From: Sialis fuliginosa
Taxonomy: Eukaryota > Arthropoda > Insecta > Megaloptera > Sialidae
Length of the DNA: 64,000 bases
Reading direction: 5' to 3'
Assembly: GCA_961205875.1 (NCBI GenBank)
Contig: OY540818.1
Span: 604,001 to 668,000, forward strand
The stretch's first letter is position 1. Each line of letters begins with the position of its first letter. Made by a program: the position numbers and the translations under genes. The notes beneath the pieces were generated by a model. The model worked only from the letters and a program-made list of their open reading frames with translations. It was not told the origin of the DNA and did not search any database. Positions 50,401 to 63,597 of this stretch are shown one piece after another.

Positions 50401-51713
50401 TTGGTTACAAAATACATCAGACTTGGTATCGACTGGCTCGATAAAAACCCTGAACGTCCGGATACAGCCAAAGTGGAACGCCTGTATAAAGGTCTCTGGG
50501 AGACGAAGCCGACAATACAGCTTCCACCTATCAACCCCCCTGAAAGAGAAATCCCCCTGAGTGAAGTGCTGGCACCGATCTCAGCGAAGGATATAATTCG
50601 AAGGGTGAGACAGACCAAGTCTGATACTGCTGCCGGACCAGATGGTCTCAAAAAGGTGCATATAGTTGGAACAGCGGCAGTAGTGGTCCTCCAGTCGCTA
50701 TACAATATTATCTTAATAGCCAACAAATTACCTACGCAATGGAGGACAAACCGGACCACTTTAACTCCCAAAGAAGGAAAAGACACTAAGGTAGCAGCCA
50801 ATCTTGGGCCGATAACGATTAGCTCAATCCTGAGTCGCATCTTTTGGGGAGTGATCGACCAGCGTTTGAGAAAGGTGGTACGTTTCAACCCCCCCCCCCC
50901 CCCAAAAAAAAAGGCTTTGTGTCTGAGGCGAGGTGTTTCAATAACGTGCACTCGAAAGGTAACCAAGGCCTGGTCGCAGTGCAATTGGACTTGTCCAAGG
51001 CCTTCGACACGATACCCCACGAAGCTATAGGGCCAGCACTGCGGGGGAAATGTCTACCCGAGTATGTTGTAAGACTCGTGGTAAACAGTTATAAGGACGT
51101 GCACACGGACATTTTACTGACATCGCTGAAGGTGCACCCAGGATATACGGTAGGGGATGTTAACATCCCCGTGTTGTCTTATGCAGACGACCTCATCCTA
51201 ACTGCAAACACGGTACCACATGCCAACGCCCTGCTATAAGTAACTGAGTCCTTTCTCTGAGGACTCGGTATGGCGATCTCTGCCCCCAAATGTTGTGCCT
51301 TTCAAATAAAGAGTGGGGGAAGGGTCAAGAACAAAGTCTCCTGGTACCTAGCAGATCCTGGGTTGCAACTTAGCGGTGGGGAGCCGATTCCGTATGCGGA
51401 TGCGGAATCGAGACTCACCTACCTAGGCCTTCATATATCTCCTTGGGCTGGTGTCACCTCGGAGGGCATTAAAGAAGACCTCTGCAAAGCGCTGAAACGT
51501 GTCCAAAAGCTAGCGCTTAAACCTCTCCAAAAGGCCGAACTTATCTCCCAATACCTAGTCCCACACTACCTGTACAAAATAGTATTATCGATAGCTCCTA
51601 TAACACTATTAAGGGAGCTTGACCAGGAGCTACGGGTAGTGATACGTGAAATATACCACTTGCGACAATGTGTTACCAATGTCTTTATAGCGGCAAGCGA
51701 GACGGGCGACTAG
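50401..51713 (+). pseudogene. R2 reverse transcriptase relic
   Basis: Three frames in order hold R2-type RT: 50401-50930 (DTAAGPDGL, LPTQWRTNRTTLTPKEGKD, LGPITISSILSRIFWGVIDQ), 50920-51239 (KGFVSEARCFNNVHSKG, GLVAVQLDLSKAFDTIPHEA, LSYADDLIL) and 51270-51713 (ESRLTYLGLHISPW, RVQKLALKPLQKAELIS). A frame change falls at a C/A homopolymer (50890-50913). The GDPLSP-type segment before YADD is missing, and a break follows near 51239. It ends at 51713 before a Gypsy relic, so the endonuclease is absent. It lies downstream of the copy 2 N-terminus and may be the same element with a large internal deletion. Confidence 0.82.
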
Positions 51714-51759
51714 GGTTTCTCAAGCTAGAAACTATTGCTATTATATTATTATTATATTA

Positions 51760-52745
51760 GCAATTTTATTTTCTTGCAATTGTTTTCACCATTATATCTA
51801 TGGTCGTAAATCTGTTGTCAATGAAACAGACCATAAGCTTTTAATTTCAATAATGAAAAAAGAAATCATTAAAATACCTTCTAGTAGATACAGCGTATTA
51901 GATTAAAATTAGAGCCTTATAATATTGTATTAAAATATGTGCCTGGTAGTAAAATTATTATTGCAGATGCAATAAGTCGTGCTTGCTCTAAAACAGTTAA
52001 AGATGAATTTGATAAAGATTTAAGTGATGTAGTACATGCAATAAATATTAGTGATAATGTAAGAAATAAACTTGTGACTGAAACAAGAAATGATGAGGTT
52101 TGTAAAAATCTAATACGATTATGTAAAGAAGGATGGCCGAGTTCTAAAACTAAACTTGATGAAAATGTTAAATTTTATTATTCAAAAAGAAATGACATAT
52201 ATTCAGAAAATGATCTATTATTGTATAATGAAAGGCTTATAGTACCTGTAAATTTACGATCATACATATTAAACAAAGTACATGAATCGCACTTAGGGAT
52301 AGTTAAAACTAAAAGCAGGACAAAATCTGTATTTTATTGGCCGTCACTAGACGCAGATATTGAAAAGCTTATAGCGTCATGTGCAACATGCCAAAAATAT
52401 CGACCGGAAAACGCCAAGCAGCCTATGCTGGGTCATAAAATCCCTGACTTATCTTTCGAAATAATTGGTTGCGATATTTTACAATATGCGAATAAATCAT
52501 ATTTAGTTGTAGTTGACTATTATTCCAATTGGATAGAGTTAAAATTAGTTGAATACAAAAATGCAGAAGAAATAATAAAAAAATTAAAGGAAATATTTGC
52601 TTGTCATGGAAGACCGCACACATTAATCGCGGATAACGTTCCATTTGCTTCAATAGATTTTAAAATTTCCAAATAGTTACGTCAAGCCCATATTGTGGTA
52701 TATTTAATGTTAAAATAAGATATGTATTAGATAATAAGTAATTAA
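51760..52745 (+). pseudogene. Gypsy pol relic: RNase H end and integrase
   Basis: The open part (51939-52676) begins in the segment after RNase H (YVPGSKIIIADAISRACS), then has the integrase zinc-binding HESHLG...CATCQKYRP, and core segments GCDILQYANKSYLVVVDYYS and ADNVPFAS with two catalytic Asp positions. Upstream, frame-broken sequence from about 51770 resembles the RNase H end. After 52676, a shifted frame gives TSSPYCG and ends near 52745. It differs from the Gypsy at 59390, so it is another family. No LTR recognised. Confidence 0.82.
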
Positions 52746-53190
52746 AATAAGAATAAATGTTTAAGGGTTATATGGACGGACAATCAGATACAAAAGTAGC
52801 TAGATTTTGAAATATACAAATATCTGCGTTATAAATATCGTAATAGATGTTATAAATAATACAAATTATAACTAGAGTCGTTAACTTACATATATGAAGC
52901 TAATTTTTCCTCTCCAATGACTATTTTGTTAAATTTGTACAAATTCTAATAAAGATAGTTTATTATTTTGACACTGACTATACGGCAAATTGAACCTAAC
53001 AAAAATATATTTTGAATATAATTTACGTTATTTATAGCTGCAAATTAAAAAATATAGTTTATATAATTATTAAAAATACGCAATCCTGTGTTATAAATGG
53101 GTCATTCTTAGTCAACTCTATCAGAGAAAAACGCTACTTTTACGGATTTTCATAATATTCACATATGTTGTTAAACTTGCTAAAAAAATA
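52746..53190. other. AT-rich sequence, no gene seen
   Basis: Nothing recognisable between the Gypsy relic and the next palindromic element. It may include remnants of the Gypsy 3' end, but no LTR pair was found. Confidence 0.35.
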
Positions 53191-54913
53191 TAAGCTTCAT
53201 TCATCATTTCGCAAAATTTTGCGTTTTTTGAAAACTACACGTATTTTAATTTTTGAAGAGATGACGCATATGCATTTAAATAATAATTTTTATCTCCGGA
53301 TGTACTTATCGTAGCGAAATGATTTTTTTTTAGTTTTGTTCACAAAAGAACGGTCTTTTTGGACATTTTATCCGTTTTTAAGTAAAACAAAAATTTAAAT
53401 TACTTTTTGTAAAATCAATTTTTTTTTTTGAAATTTGAAGATGTGGTCAGGTGTTTAAAAATCTGAAAAAAATCACAAATATTGCTTATAGTATTCTCTA
53501 TCATCCCTGAAATTTTTAAGGTGGACATATTTATAACGGCTTCAAAAAAAAAATTTTAAGATTGCTATATAGAGGTCACGCGCACTATACATTGATATGC
53601 CGTAATGAATTCGGATGTAAATGTTAAAATTATTGTTGTTTGTGTGTAATCTATAGAATTAGTAAATAGATTTAGAAATAAAGTAATCATACAGTGGGTT
53701 TCAAACTGTTTGTTTCACATATCTAATAAGGTATTTAAATTTAGAATTAATGTATGTAAATTCTCAAAAATTCTTAAAATTAGGAATGTTATCGTATTAA
53801 AAAAACCTATAAAATTAATTATATCGTCTCTTGTGTTAGTTATTATCTCTGAAAATTACATGTGGTCACTTTAGAAGCTGTTTCAATTATTGTTAGCCAA
53901 AAAATTCGCATAGAACCCTTCATTTCAATTAAAACTAATTTGATCTATTTAATATTCAGGGACAAAACAGAGCAATATTATAAAATTATCCACCAACATC
54001 CACTTTTTATATTAATGATTCGTGTATTCTAATTGTTTGAAAAAAAAACCATTTCTTATAACTGAGTTTAACGTGATCAATATGTTATGTTGAGAGAGGG
54101 TTAATAGAAAAACTTTTAAGTAAATTATATTTTTTTTAAATTTTAAAAAATCCATCCAATCTCCCAAATTTAATTTAATTTTTTTGGTTTATTCGTATTT
54201 ATTAATTAAAATTAATTATATGAGTCGTTTTTAAAGTGACAATCTTGCGATATGTATATGATAGACAACTTTTTAGATTTTATTTTTGAGAAACTACACC
54301 AGAATTATGAATTCTGAAAAGAAACAGAAATAAAAATCAGTAGAAATGTATGTATATATGTATATATGTATACCTTTGTGTATATGTGAAACAAACAGTT
54401 TGAAACCCACTGTATGATTACTTTATTTCTAAATCTATTTACTAATTCTATAGATTACACACAAACAACAATAATTTTAACATTTACATCCGAATTCATT
54501 ACGGCATATCAATGTATAGTGCGCGTGACCTCTATATAGCAATCTTAAAAAATTTTTTTTGAAGCCGTTATAAATATGTCCACCTTAAAAATTGCAGGGA
54601 TGATAGAGAATACTATAAGCAATATTTGTGATTTTTTTCAGATTTTTAAACACCTGACCACATCTTCAAATTTCAAAAAAAAAAATTGATTTTACAAAAA
54701 GTAATTTAAATTTTTGTTTTACTTAAAAACGGATAAAATGTCCAAAAAGACCGTTCTTTTGTGAACAAAACTAAAAAAAAATCATTTCGCTACGATAAGT
54801 ACATCCGGAGATAAAAATTATTATTTAAATGCATATGCGTCATCTCTTCAAAAATTAAAATACGTGTAGTTTTCAAAAAACGCAAAATTTTGCGAAATGA
54901 TGAATGAAGCTTA
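53191..54913. mobile_element. Palindromic foldback element, about 530-bp arms, TA flanks
   Basis: Arms 53191 to about 53720 and about 54385-54913 are near-perfect reverse complements: TAAGCTTCATTCATCATTTC at the left end and its mirror at the right; also ATAGAGGTCACGCGCACTAT near 53570 against its mirror near 54517. The spacer (53720-54385) is AT-rich with no frame of note. TA on each side (53189-53190, 54914-54915) is compatible with mariner-type insertion. Non-coding. The high arm identity suggests recent origin or conversion. Confidence 0.8.
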
Positions 54914-54915
54914 TA

Positions 54916-55424
54916 TAATGACCCAAATATAACAATTATTGATATTTATCATTATTAACATAAATATTTCACATTCTAATTATCAGTTTTCACAAAGCTA
55001 TTGTCATTTTTAGGTTGGTAAATATTGCTGTCAAACACTAATAGAATATCTTGATATTTTATTATTTATGCACTTTTAATTGCACTATGTACTAAATTTT
55101 TCTTTAATTCTCTATAAGAAACATTATATATGACCTAATTGTAAAAAACAAAGATCTTTAATAATCGTTTTTTCAAAAAATACTTTGTTTACATTGTTAT
55201 CAAATTTACATGCATAACAGTCGTAGAGCGGGAAATTTAAAATTTTGTTGTATTATAATTTATTTCTCGGAAACGGTTTAGTGAAAACATATGATATTTT
55301 GAATAATTGTTCAACTAATCAAATACTATAGTGCTGCAACTCAAACCGTAAAAGTCGCTTAGAACGCGAGTAACCGGCAAGATCGAGATAACTCTTTCTG
55401 TCCCATACTAATCGAAAGTACATT
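54916..55424. other. AT-rich sequence, no gene seen
   Basis: No coding or paired features were recognised. The final part (from about 55330) is slightly more GC and may already belong to the large palindrome that follows. Confidence 0.35.
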
Positions 55425-55578
55425 AGTTGACAATACTTTGGACAAAAATTACCCAAAATTACTGCGTCGGGACACATCCAAATGGGGCTTCACAGTACGC
55501 GACACTCACGCGACGTTTTAAACGCTTTTTCCACTGATCTATTTATGAAATTTGAAATCTTTTGTAATATACTCATTA

Positions 55579-56271
55579 AGCCGCATTTACACTATGTAGT
55601 AAAATCTGCTATATAACATTTGCTAAATGTAGCAGTGCTACATATAGCAAATGTTATAAAACATATGCTATATTTTTCAAATTGTACTCAAATGATACTG
55701 TGTTACATGTAGCAAAAGTTATATAACATCCAGTCTGATTGAAGATGTCGAGGAGGAAAGACTTAATGCTAGCGGCAGCTATTACGATATTTTTGGCATG
55801 TCATAGAAGGAAACGTAGGTTTTGGGTTCGGCCGTTATTATTAGCTAGAGAAAAATACAGTGGAAGTGATTTGCTGAAAGACTTAAATGCAGATGACTTT
55901 GCATGACTTTTCCATTATGAAAGCTTTATTAAAAATGAAAAAACCGTTGTAGACATAGACACATAAGACATATAAATATCACCGCTTGAACTCGAATGAT
56001 AGAAACTGCTACATGTAGCAGATGCTAGAGAACCAAAACTACTTGTAACACTTGCTACATATAGCAAAAGTTACATGTAGCTTATTTTTCTTTGATCTTT
56101 ACCTACTCTGGATGGAAAACATAAATCTTGCTATATGTAGCAGATTTTGCTATATGTAGCAATAAAAACTGCTACATGTAACATTTGACATTTTTCCGTT
56201 TTCGTACTTATAGCAAAAGTTATATAACATTTGTTATATAGCAGGTTTTGCTACATAGTGTAAACGCGGCT
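55579..56271. mobile_element. PIF/Harbinger-type MITE, TTA target duplications
   Basis: The ends are AGCCGCATTTACACTATGTA (55579) and TACATAGTGTAAACGCGGCT (56271), with TTA flanking both (55576-55578, 56272-56274). The uninterrupted palindrome arm near 63932 reads straight across (ATGCCTAATGAG on +), confirming the site. Both halves are crowded with GCTACATGTAGC-like words. It keeps a stub of transposase (55745-55906), so it is a deletion derivative of an autonomous Harbinger and a different family from 5583-9642. Confidence 0.88.
55745..55906 (+). pseudogene. Harbinger transposase N-terminal stub
   Basis: A 53-codon frame from an ATG ends TGA at 55904. It contains a basic HRRKRRFWVRPLLLAREKYS, the N-terminal signature of HARBI1-type transposases (RRFWVRPL near residue 25), and then SDLLKDLNADDF. 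Everything after is deleted, including the DDE core. Its presence between Harbinger-type ends supports the classification. No function is expected. Confidence 0.75.
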
Positions 56272-56310
56272 TTAGGCATACATCAGGCTTCAAGAATATA
56301 TAAACATATA

Positions 56311-57599
56311 TGGGACGTTCTTTGTCAAACGGAACAAGGCTCTGCCCAAAATTCATGTTGATGGATTTTAGTAATCTTGGGCTTAAAATGTTCGTTATTG
56401 ATCTCTCTTCATGGGGTAGTGTGGCCTTTTGGAAAATCTCAAAATGGCGGCTCAGTATGGCGGCCAGAAATCAGAGAAAAATCAATATGTTGAATTAAAA
56501 TGTTAGCGAAAAAAAAAATTTACGGTCGATTCGATTGGTTATGGGTGCAAATTGTTTGTAATTGACAGCGCTAAAAAGTTGGATAGGTAGATTGGCGAAA
56601 TCCAACATGGCGGATCCAAGATGGCAGCTGAAACCTAAAAATCGTCGAAAAATGAACTTTTTGACACTAAACCTGATTATATTGGCCTCAAATATTGAGA
56701 TTCAAATACTCATTACATATACAGATTATTATGAATCCAAAATCTAAAATGGCGGCTTCGATTAATCTCAAAATGCAATAAAATCGGTAAAAAACGGTGA
56801 AATTTAGGTGGAAACAGTCCCGAACGAGTATATTGATGATTCATAGATCGTCAAATGATTGCGTTTTTATATCATGAAATCAAACTTCATAAATCAAATA
56901 TGGCGGAGTCAAAATGGCGTCGAACAATGCCATATATAAGGAAAAACCCATTGTTAAATGAACTCGCACAACCCATTTTGTTGAAATTCTTAAGCGAAAT
57001 ATGTTATCTCGTTGTTTTGAGTATTCTGAATACGAATCCGTACTCAGAATTGGCCAGAATCAGATTTAAAAAATAATTATTTCTTAGTTTTTTAAATTTT
57101 TATTTGTTTATTTTTTTCCTAACCGATTTTATTACATTTTGAGATTAATCGAAGCCGCCATTTTAGATTTTGGATTTATAATAACCTGTATATGTAATGA
57201 GTATTTGAATCTCAACATTTGAGGCCAATATAATCAGGTTTAGTGTCAAAAAGTTCATTTTTCGACGATTTTTAGGTTTCAGCTGCCATCTTGGATCCGC
57301 CATGTTGGATTTCGCCAATCTACCTATCCAAATTTTTAGCGCTGTCAATTACAAACAATTTGCACCCATAACCAATCGAATCGACCGTAAATTTTTTTTT
57401 TCGCTAACATTTTAATTCAACATATTGATTTTTCTCTGATTTCTGGCCGCCATACTGAGCCGCCATTTTGAGATTTTCCAAAAGGCCACACTACCCCATG
57501 AAGAGGGATCAATAACGAACATTTTAAGCCCAAAATTACTAAAATCCATCAACATGAATTTTGGGCAGAGCCTTGTTCCGTTTGACAAAGAACGTCCCA
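56311..57599. mobile_element. Foldback element with TGGGACG ends, TATA flanks
   Basis: It begins TGGGACGTTCTTTGTCAAAC and ends with the complement at 57599, flanked by TATA (56307-56310, 57600-57603). The arms are about 490 bp (56311-56800 and about 57125-57599) and almost identical, so the short frames 56310-56498 (+) and 57412-57600 (-) are mirror images and not genes. AATGGCGG/AAGATGGC words recur through it. The palindrome arm without the insertion is visible near 63880. Non-coding; TA or TATA duplication suggests a mariner-like mechanism. Confidence 0.82.
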
Positions 57600-59389
57600 T
57601 ATATAAAAAATGTTGTTTAAAACTAAAAAAATGGGACTTAAAGGATGATTTCTGGAATTTTTGGGGGATTTTTTAAAGACAATTTTAGTTATTAGTTACT
57701 ATTCTGTGAAAAGTATGAACCTTATACAAAAATGTTTCAAATAAAAGTTGTAGAACATACATTCCTGAACAAAACAAGTGGTTGCTCATTTATATGCGAC
57801 TAAAATTGTCGTACTTAGAGTAAATTATAGCAAACCGTACAAAACATTTAATTGACAAATATTTTCAAATTTTTATTAGAAAATCATATAAACTTACACC
57901 CATTAATAATATCAAATAAAATATAATATTTATGAGATATGTAAGGTTTTATAGTACTTTGACAAGGTGTAACTAAGACACAAAGCTTACCAAAATTACT
58001 TCATGTATCAACCCCTAAAATCGAAAAACCACCCCCAAAACATTACTCGCCACTAGTTTCAGGTAATTATCTCGATAGTGACCACTGATGGGAGAAATTT
58101 TTACTAAACTTAATTTATAGAGAAGGAAATTTTAGATAATAATCGGTAATTATATTTTACATTTATGCATTAAGTAAAGCAGAATAAATATATTTACGTA
58201 TTGCATTAACACCTTAACCTTACATTCACGACAGAATAAGCAAGCCCATGTTATATAATATATTCGAATGTATATCAGTTGAGAATACTTCGGATAAAAA
58301 TTACCCAAAATTACAGTTCCGGAACATAATATAATAGGGTCTTCAATGTACGCGACTCGCGTAAAATGTTTTAATCGCTTTTTTCACTGATTTGGCAGAC
58401 ATCATGAACTACCACTTGTTTTTTGATGTGTATATGTTCTACAACTTTTACTTGAAGCACTTTTTTAAAAGGTTCATACTTGTCACATATTAATAGTATC
58501 TTATAATTAAAATTGTCTATAAAAATCTTCCAAAAATAACATATTCGCGGAAAATCAGAAAAAATTTCTAATTTCATATTTTTAATGTCATTTTCTTTAT
58601 TTTAACAAAATATTTGATATATGTGTTTATTATTCTTGAAGCCTGATGTCTGCCAAATGAGTGCATTGCAATAGATTTCGAATTTCTTAAATAAATCAGT
58701 GAAAAAAGCGATTAAAACATTTTACGCGAGTCGCGTACATTGAAGACCCTATTATATTATGTTCCGGCACTGTAATTTTGGGTAATTTTTATCCGAAGTA
58801 TTCTCAACTGATAAACATTCGAATATATTATATAACATGGGCTTACATATATTATATAACATGGGCTTGCTTATTCTGTCGTAAATGTAAGGTTAAGGTG
58901 TTAATGCAATACGTAAATATATTTATTCTGCTTTACTTAATGCATAAATGTAAAATATAATTACCGATTATTATCTAAAACTTCCTTCTCTATAAATTAA
59001 GTTTAGTAAAAATTTCTCCCATCAGTGGTCACTATCGAGATAATTACCTGAAACTAGTGGCGAGTAATGTTTTGGGGGTGGTTTTTCGATTTTAGGGGTT
59101 GATACATGAAGTAATTTTGGTAAGCTTTGTGTCCTAGTTACACCTTGTCAAAGTACTATAAAACCTTACATATCTCATAAATATTATATTTTATTTGATA
59201 TTATTAATGGGTGTAAGTTTATATGATTTTCTAATAAAAATTTGAAAATATTTGTCAATTAAATGTTTTGTACGGTTTGCTATAATTTACTCTAAGTACG
59301 ACAATTTTAGTCGCATATAAATCAGCAACCACTTGTTTTGTTCAGGAATGTATGTTCTACAACTTTTATTTGAAACATTTTTGTATAAG

Positions 59390-59549
59390 TATTATATATT
59401 TGGTAAAATCAGTACAACAGTCTTATAAATTGATTATCTTTATTTTTATGTATAATGTTATTATAAATTGTTTTTGTATCCATGTACAAAATACTGTGTT
59501 TTCATGGCTTACTTTTATATACAAATAAATTATATTTAGATACATAACA
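59390..59549 (-). repeat. Gypsy LTR (3' copy on the minus strand)
   Basis: 160 bp, on the minus strand beginning TGTTATGTATCTAAATATAA and ending CCAAATATATAATA. No difference was found from 63598-63757. Unusually short, and not ending in CA. Confidence 0.9.
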
Positions 59550-59644
59550 ATCTCCCCTTCTTATTTTTAAGGGATACTGGACATTTAATTTTACCGCTTT
59601 AAAAATCTAAATAGTGTCGTTTGCCACCTTACTTGTCTATGAGA

Positions 59645-61339
59645 TCAATTGGTCTCATCATCACCTTCTTCTATTAAAGAATCTTGACTGTCGATGGCTG
59701 GCGGTACTGCTCCGATATTATACGTACAAATTTGATCGACATGTCTTTTCCATTCAAAATTATCAATAGTTTTGACAATATACAGATGACTGCCTAATAT
59801 TTGTATAATTTTTGCTTTAGTCCATGTAGGACGTTTAAACCGATAATCTTTTACCAAAACGGTATCATCAATATCAAACATTATATTACGTTTACCTTTA
59901 TAATTAATTATTTGTTTGTATTGATTAGCTAATACAACATTTTCCGTTGATGGAGTAATACGATCTAATTTGCACCTTATTTGTTTATTCAATAACAATT
60001 TTGCAGGACTTTCTCCTGTAGCACTATGTACAGTATTTCTATAATAATGCAAGAATCTATTGATAACCAAACTCAATTCTTCTGTACCCTTTTGTTGACG
60101 CGCCCTTAATATACAATTTTTAATTATTTTAACAGCGCTTTCAGCCTGACCATTAGATGACGGGTGATAAGGAGCTCCTATTAGCGATTTTATTCCGTTC
60201 GCTTTATAATAATTTTGGATTTCGTCTGAAGTGAACTGTGTCCCTCTATCACTCGTTATCTCCACTGGCAAACCGAAACGTGAGAAACACTCTCTAAATT
60301 TATTTATAGTGCTCGTTGATGAGATTGAATTCATTATAAAACATTCTATCCATTTTGAATGTGCATCAACTATTATAAGGAAATATTTATTACAAAATGG
60401 ACCTAAAAAGTCAACATGTAATCTATACCAAATTTTATTTGGCCAATTAAAAACTTTCAAATTAGCTTTTGGCGGTGAAGCCTTAAATGGAATGCATGCC
60501 TCACATGAACGAGCCAACGTTTCTACGTTTTGGTTTAAGTTAGGCCACCACACATACGATCGTGCTAAATTTTTCATTTTAACTATTCCCATATGTGTGG
60601 AATGTAATTCATTTAAAATCATATTATGAAATTTTGAAGGTGGTACCACTCTATATCCCCACAGTATACAACCTTGTTCAACAGTTAATTCATTTCTCCT
60701 TATAGCATAAGGTTGTAACTCTTTTGAATATTTAATATCAGGCCACCCTGTTAATATAAATTTAGTTACTTTTGACAAAATTGGATCTCTTTCAGTTTCT
60801 CGTTTTATTTTACTACAATCTAAATTAAATTGACTTTCTTCGAAATATTTTAAATAACAAAAATCTGATTTTTCTGTATCAGCTTTGGATACAGGCATCC
60901 GGGATAACCAATCTGCTCGATTTTTAGCGGAAGGTACATTGTATTTTATTTCATAATTATAACATGATAATATAATAGCCCATCGTTGAAGACGACTAGC
61001 TGCGAGCTCTGGTATACCTTTTTTATCTCCAAATATTGTCAACAGTGGCTTATTATCAGTTGTTAACTGAAAATTACGGCCAAATAAATATTGATTAAAC
61101 TTTTTGAGACCAAATATAACTGCTAATGCTTCCCGTTCAATTTGAGCATAATTACGTTGTGCTGAATTTAACACTTTTGAAGCAAATGCAATTGGTTTTT
61201 CTTCCTTTCCGGGATATACATGACTAATCATAGCTGAAATTCCAACAGCACACGCATCAACTGTCAAATTGATCGGTTTATTTATATCATAATGATCCAA
61301 AACTTTATCTGACACTAACATTTCTTTAGCTTTTAACAT
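59645..61339 (-). pseudogene. Gypsy RNase H-integrase, frame 2 of the split pol
   Basis: This is a 564-residue continuation of pol. RNase H has NLTVDACAVGISAMISH, IEREALAVIFGLKKF and LTTDNKPLL. Integrase has the zinc-binding HSTHMGIVKMK...CEAC, the core HVDFLGPFCNKYFLIIVDAH, TSDRGTQFTSDEIQ and PYHPSSNGQAESAVKIIKNC (D, D, E all present), and a C-terminal KRHVDQICTYN segment. The ATG used as start is internal to the original polyprotein. In the undamaged element this would be fused to the preceding frame; the join is broken only by the duplication near 61340. Confidence 0.88.
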
Positions 61340-61375
61340 TTATCAGTCCAGCTTTTTAACATTTATCAGTCCAAT
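61330..61375 (-). repeat. 22-23 bp tandem duplication breaking the Gypsy pol frame
   Basis: The word CTTTTAACATTTATCAGTCC occurs twice back to back (from 61331 and, with one extra T, from 61352). Without the repeat the RT end and RNase H would adjoin. The duplication plus the one-base difference shifts the frame and brings in a stop. It is the only lesion I noticed in this element. Confidence 0.85.
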
Positions 61376-63569
61376 TCCATCTAATACCTTTATGCAGTAA
61401 ATTATACAGCGGATGTAAGATAGATGCAAGATTAGGTAAAAATTTACCGTAATAATTAATTGACCCCAAAAATGATCTTAATTCATTAACATTATTAGGA
61501 GCTGGTGCCTTTTGCACTGCCTCTAATCGCTCTTTAGTCATACTTATGCCGTTTTTATTAATTACGTGCCCTAAATATGTAACTGAAGGTTGAAAAAATT
61601 GACATTTTTCTAACTTTATTGTTAGCCCACATTCTTTCAAAACATTCAACACCCTTAATAGTCTATCTAAATGTTCCTGTCTATTACGTCCTGTTATTAA
61701 CAAATCGTCTAAGAAACATGCGACTCCTGGTATTTTAACTAAAATACTTTCCATCATTTGTTGAAATAATGATGGTGCTGAATTAATGCCGAAGCATAAT
61801 CGTGTTGATTTAAATAGACCTTTGTGTGTGGAAAGTGTAACTAGTTTTTGCGACTCCTCAGTTAATGAAACTTGTTCATATGCTTGACGCAAATCTAATT
61901 TAGTAAACTCTTCTCCTCCCTGTAATATTTCGAACAAGTATTCGATTCTAGGTAAAGGATGTTTTGCCAACTCTAAACACGGATTTAATGTGACTTTAAA
62001 ATCACCACATATTCTTATTGAACCATCCGATTTAGGTATCGGCACAATAGGTGTTCCCCATTCCGACGTTTCTACCGGAACTAAAACCCCTAATTCCACT
62101 TGTTTATCTATTTCATCTTCAACTTTTTTCTTTAATGAAAAAGGTATTGGTCTAGGCTTGAAAAATTTTGGTTTGCTATTTTCTTTAAGCACTAGATTTA
62201 TTTTACTTTTATTAAAAGTACCTAATTTGCTGCTGAATACATCCTTGTATTCTTTGCATAAATGTTCTATATCAGATGGAAGTGTACCCATATTGTTCAC
62301 TTGGTCTACATCATATACCAATTTTATGTTTAAAATATTAATTAAGTTTCTACCTAAAATAGGTGGACCACCTTTTTCAACAATTAAAATTGATATATTT
62401 TTAAAAACTTTATCATTAAATGTAATATCAACATACATTTTTCCTACAGGTGAAATTAAGCGGCCTAAATAATCTTTCAAATTTATACAATCTTTATGAA
62501 TTTTAATATTATTAAAATATCTATCATATAAACTTTTATTTATAATATTTTGCGCTGACCCTGTATCTATTTCAAATTGAATGTCGATATTATTACATTT
62601 TAACATCAAACATATAGGTTCTAAAGAAATATTATTATTAATAGGATTTATATGATAAAAATTTTCCGATATTTCTTCAGATATTTCTTCAGTCAAATAT
62701 TTATTTGACGTACCTGCTTTATTTGAAACCTTTAACTTATTAAAGTTTTTAACCAGTTTAATTTTACACATCGATGCCAAATGACCTTTCATTGAACATT
62801 TCTTGCAAATGTATGATTTATATCTGCATTCTGACGAATTGTGATTTCGGAAACCACAAACAGAACATTTAGGCTTCTTACTTGACGTTTGGTCTTCAAT
62901 TCTGTTCACAGCTACTTCACTTGAAATACTATGAACTTTTTCGGATGTTCGAAGTCGATGCCGCAATGCTGCTTCTTTATTTACTGAAATTTCCAGTAAT
63001 CTACTCCAATTTGCTTTTGTTGCATCTTCCTCAAATAAACGATCTTGAATGGCACTTACTGTCATTCCAGCTACGAACTTGTCGCATAAGACCACATTTA
63101 ACTCTGTATTAAAACCACAATTACTTGCCAGACTTTGTAATCTTGCTGCCCAATCATTAACCGATTCACCAAATTCTTTATTAGCAGCATAAAATTTTAA
63201 TCTTGCTGCATAATACGTTTTCACAGGCTTGCAATGCTTGCCCAAGATACATAATAATTCTTCATATGACTTTGTTTCCGGAGTTTCAGGAATACACAAA
63301 TTTCTCAATAATAAATACGTTTCTTCCACCAAAGCGTTAAGAAAACAAGAACGCTTAATGACTTCATTTGTTATTCGATTAGCATTATAAAAATTTGTTG
63401 TACGTGCTTCAAATACAGTGAAATCATTTACTTTATGATTGAAATCATTTATCTTGCCCATAATTCTTGATTCTGATGAAATGACAGAAGTATTTTCATT
63501 TCCATCTTGATTTAATTCAACTTGTGTTTTCTTTCCTGATCTTGCCATTGTATATTCAAGTATACACAC
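61356..63569 (-). pseudogene. Gypsy Gag-protease-RT, frame 1 of the split pol
   Basis: This 737-residue frame has the usual Gypsy order. Gag has ARLKFYAANKEFGESVNDWA (about residue 115). Two Cys/His knuckles follow: CSVCGFRNHNSSEC and CKKCSMKGHLASMC (about 235-270). The protease site is IQFEIDTGSAQNIIN (about 333). RT has EWGTPIVPIPKSDGSIRICG, KLDLRQAYEQVSL and CFLDDLLITG (about 625). It ends just after RT, where a 22-bp tandem duplication (about 61330-61375) introduces a stop. A second possible start at residue 8 (MARSGKKTQ) fits gag better. No separate env-like frame exists. Confidence 0.88.
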
Positions 63570-63597
63570 GTGAATTAATGTAAAACCTCGTCGCCAC

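Noticed and set aside
56310-56498. 62-codon frame mirrored at 57412-57600
   Set aside because: The two frames are the two arms of one palindromic element. Symmetry explains them.
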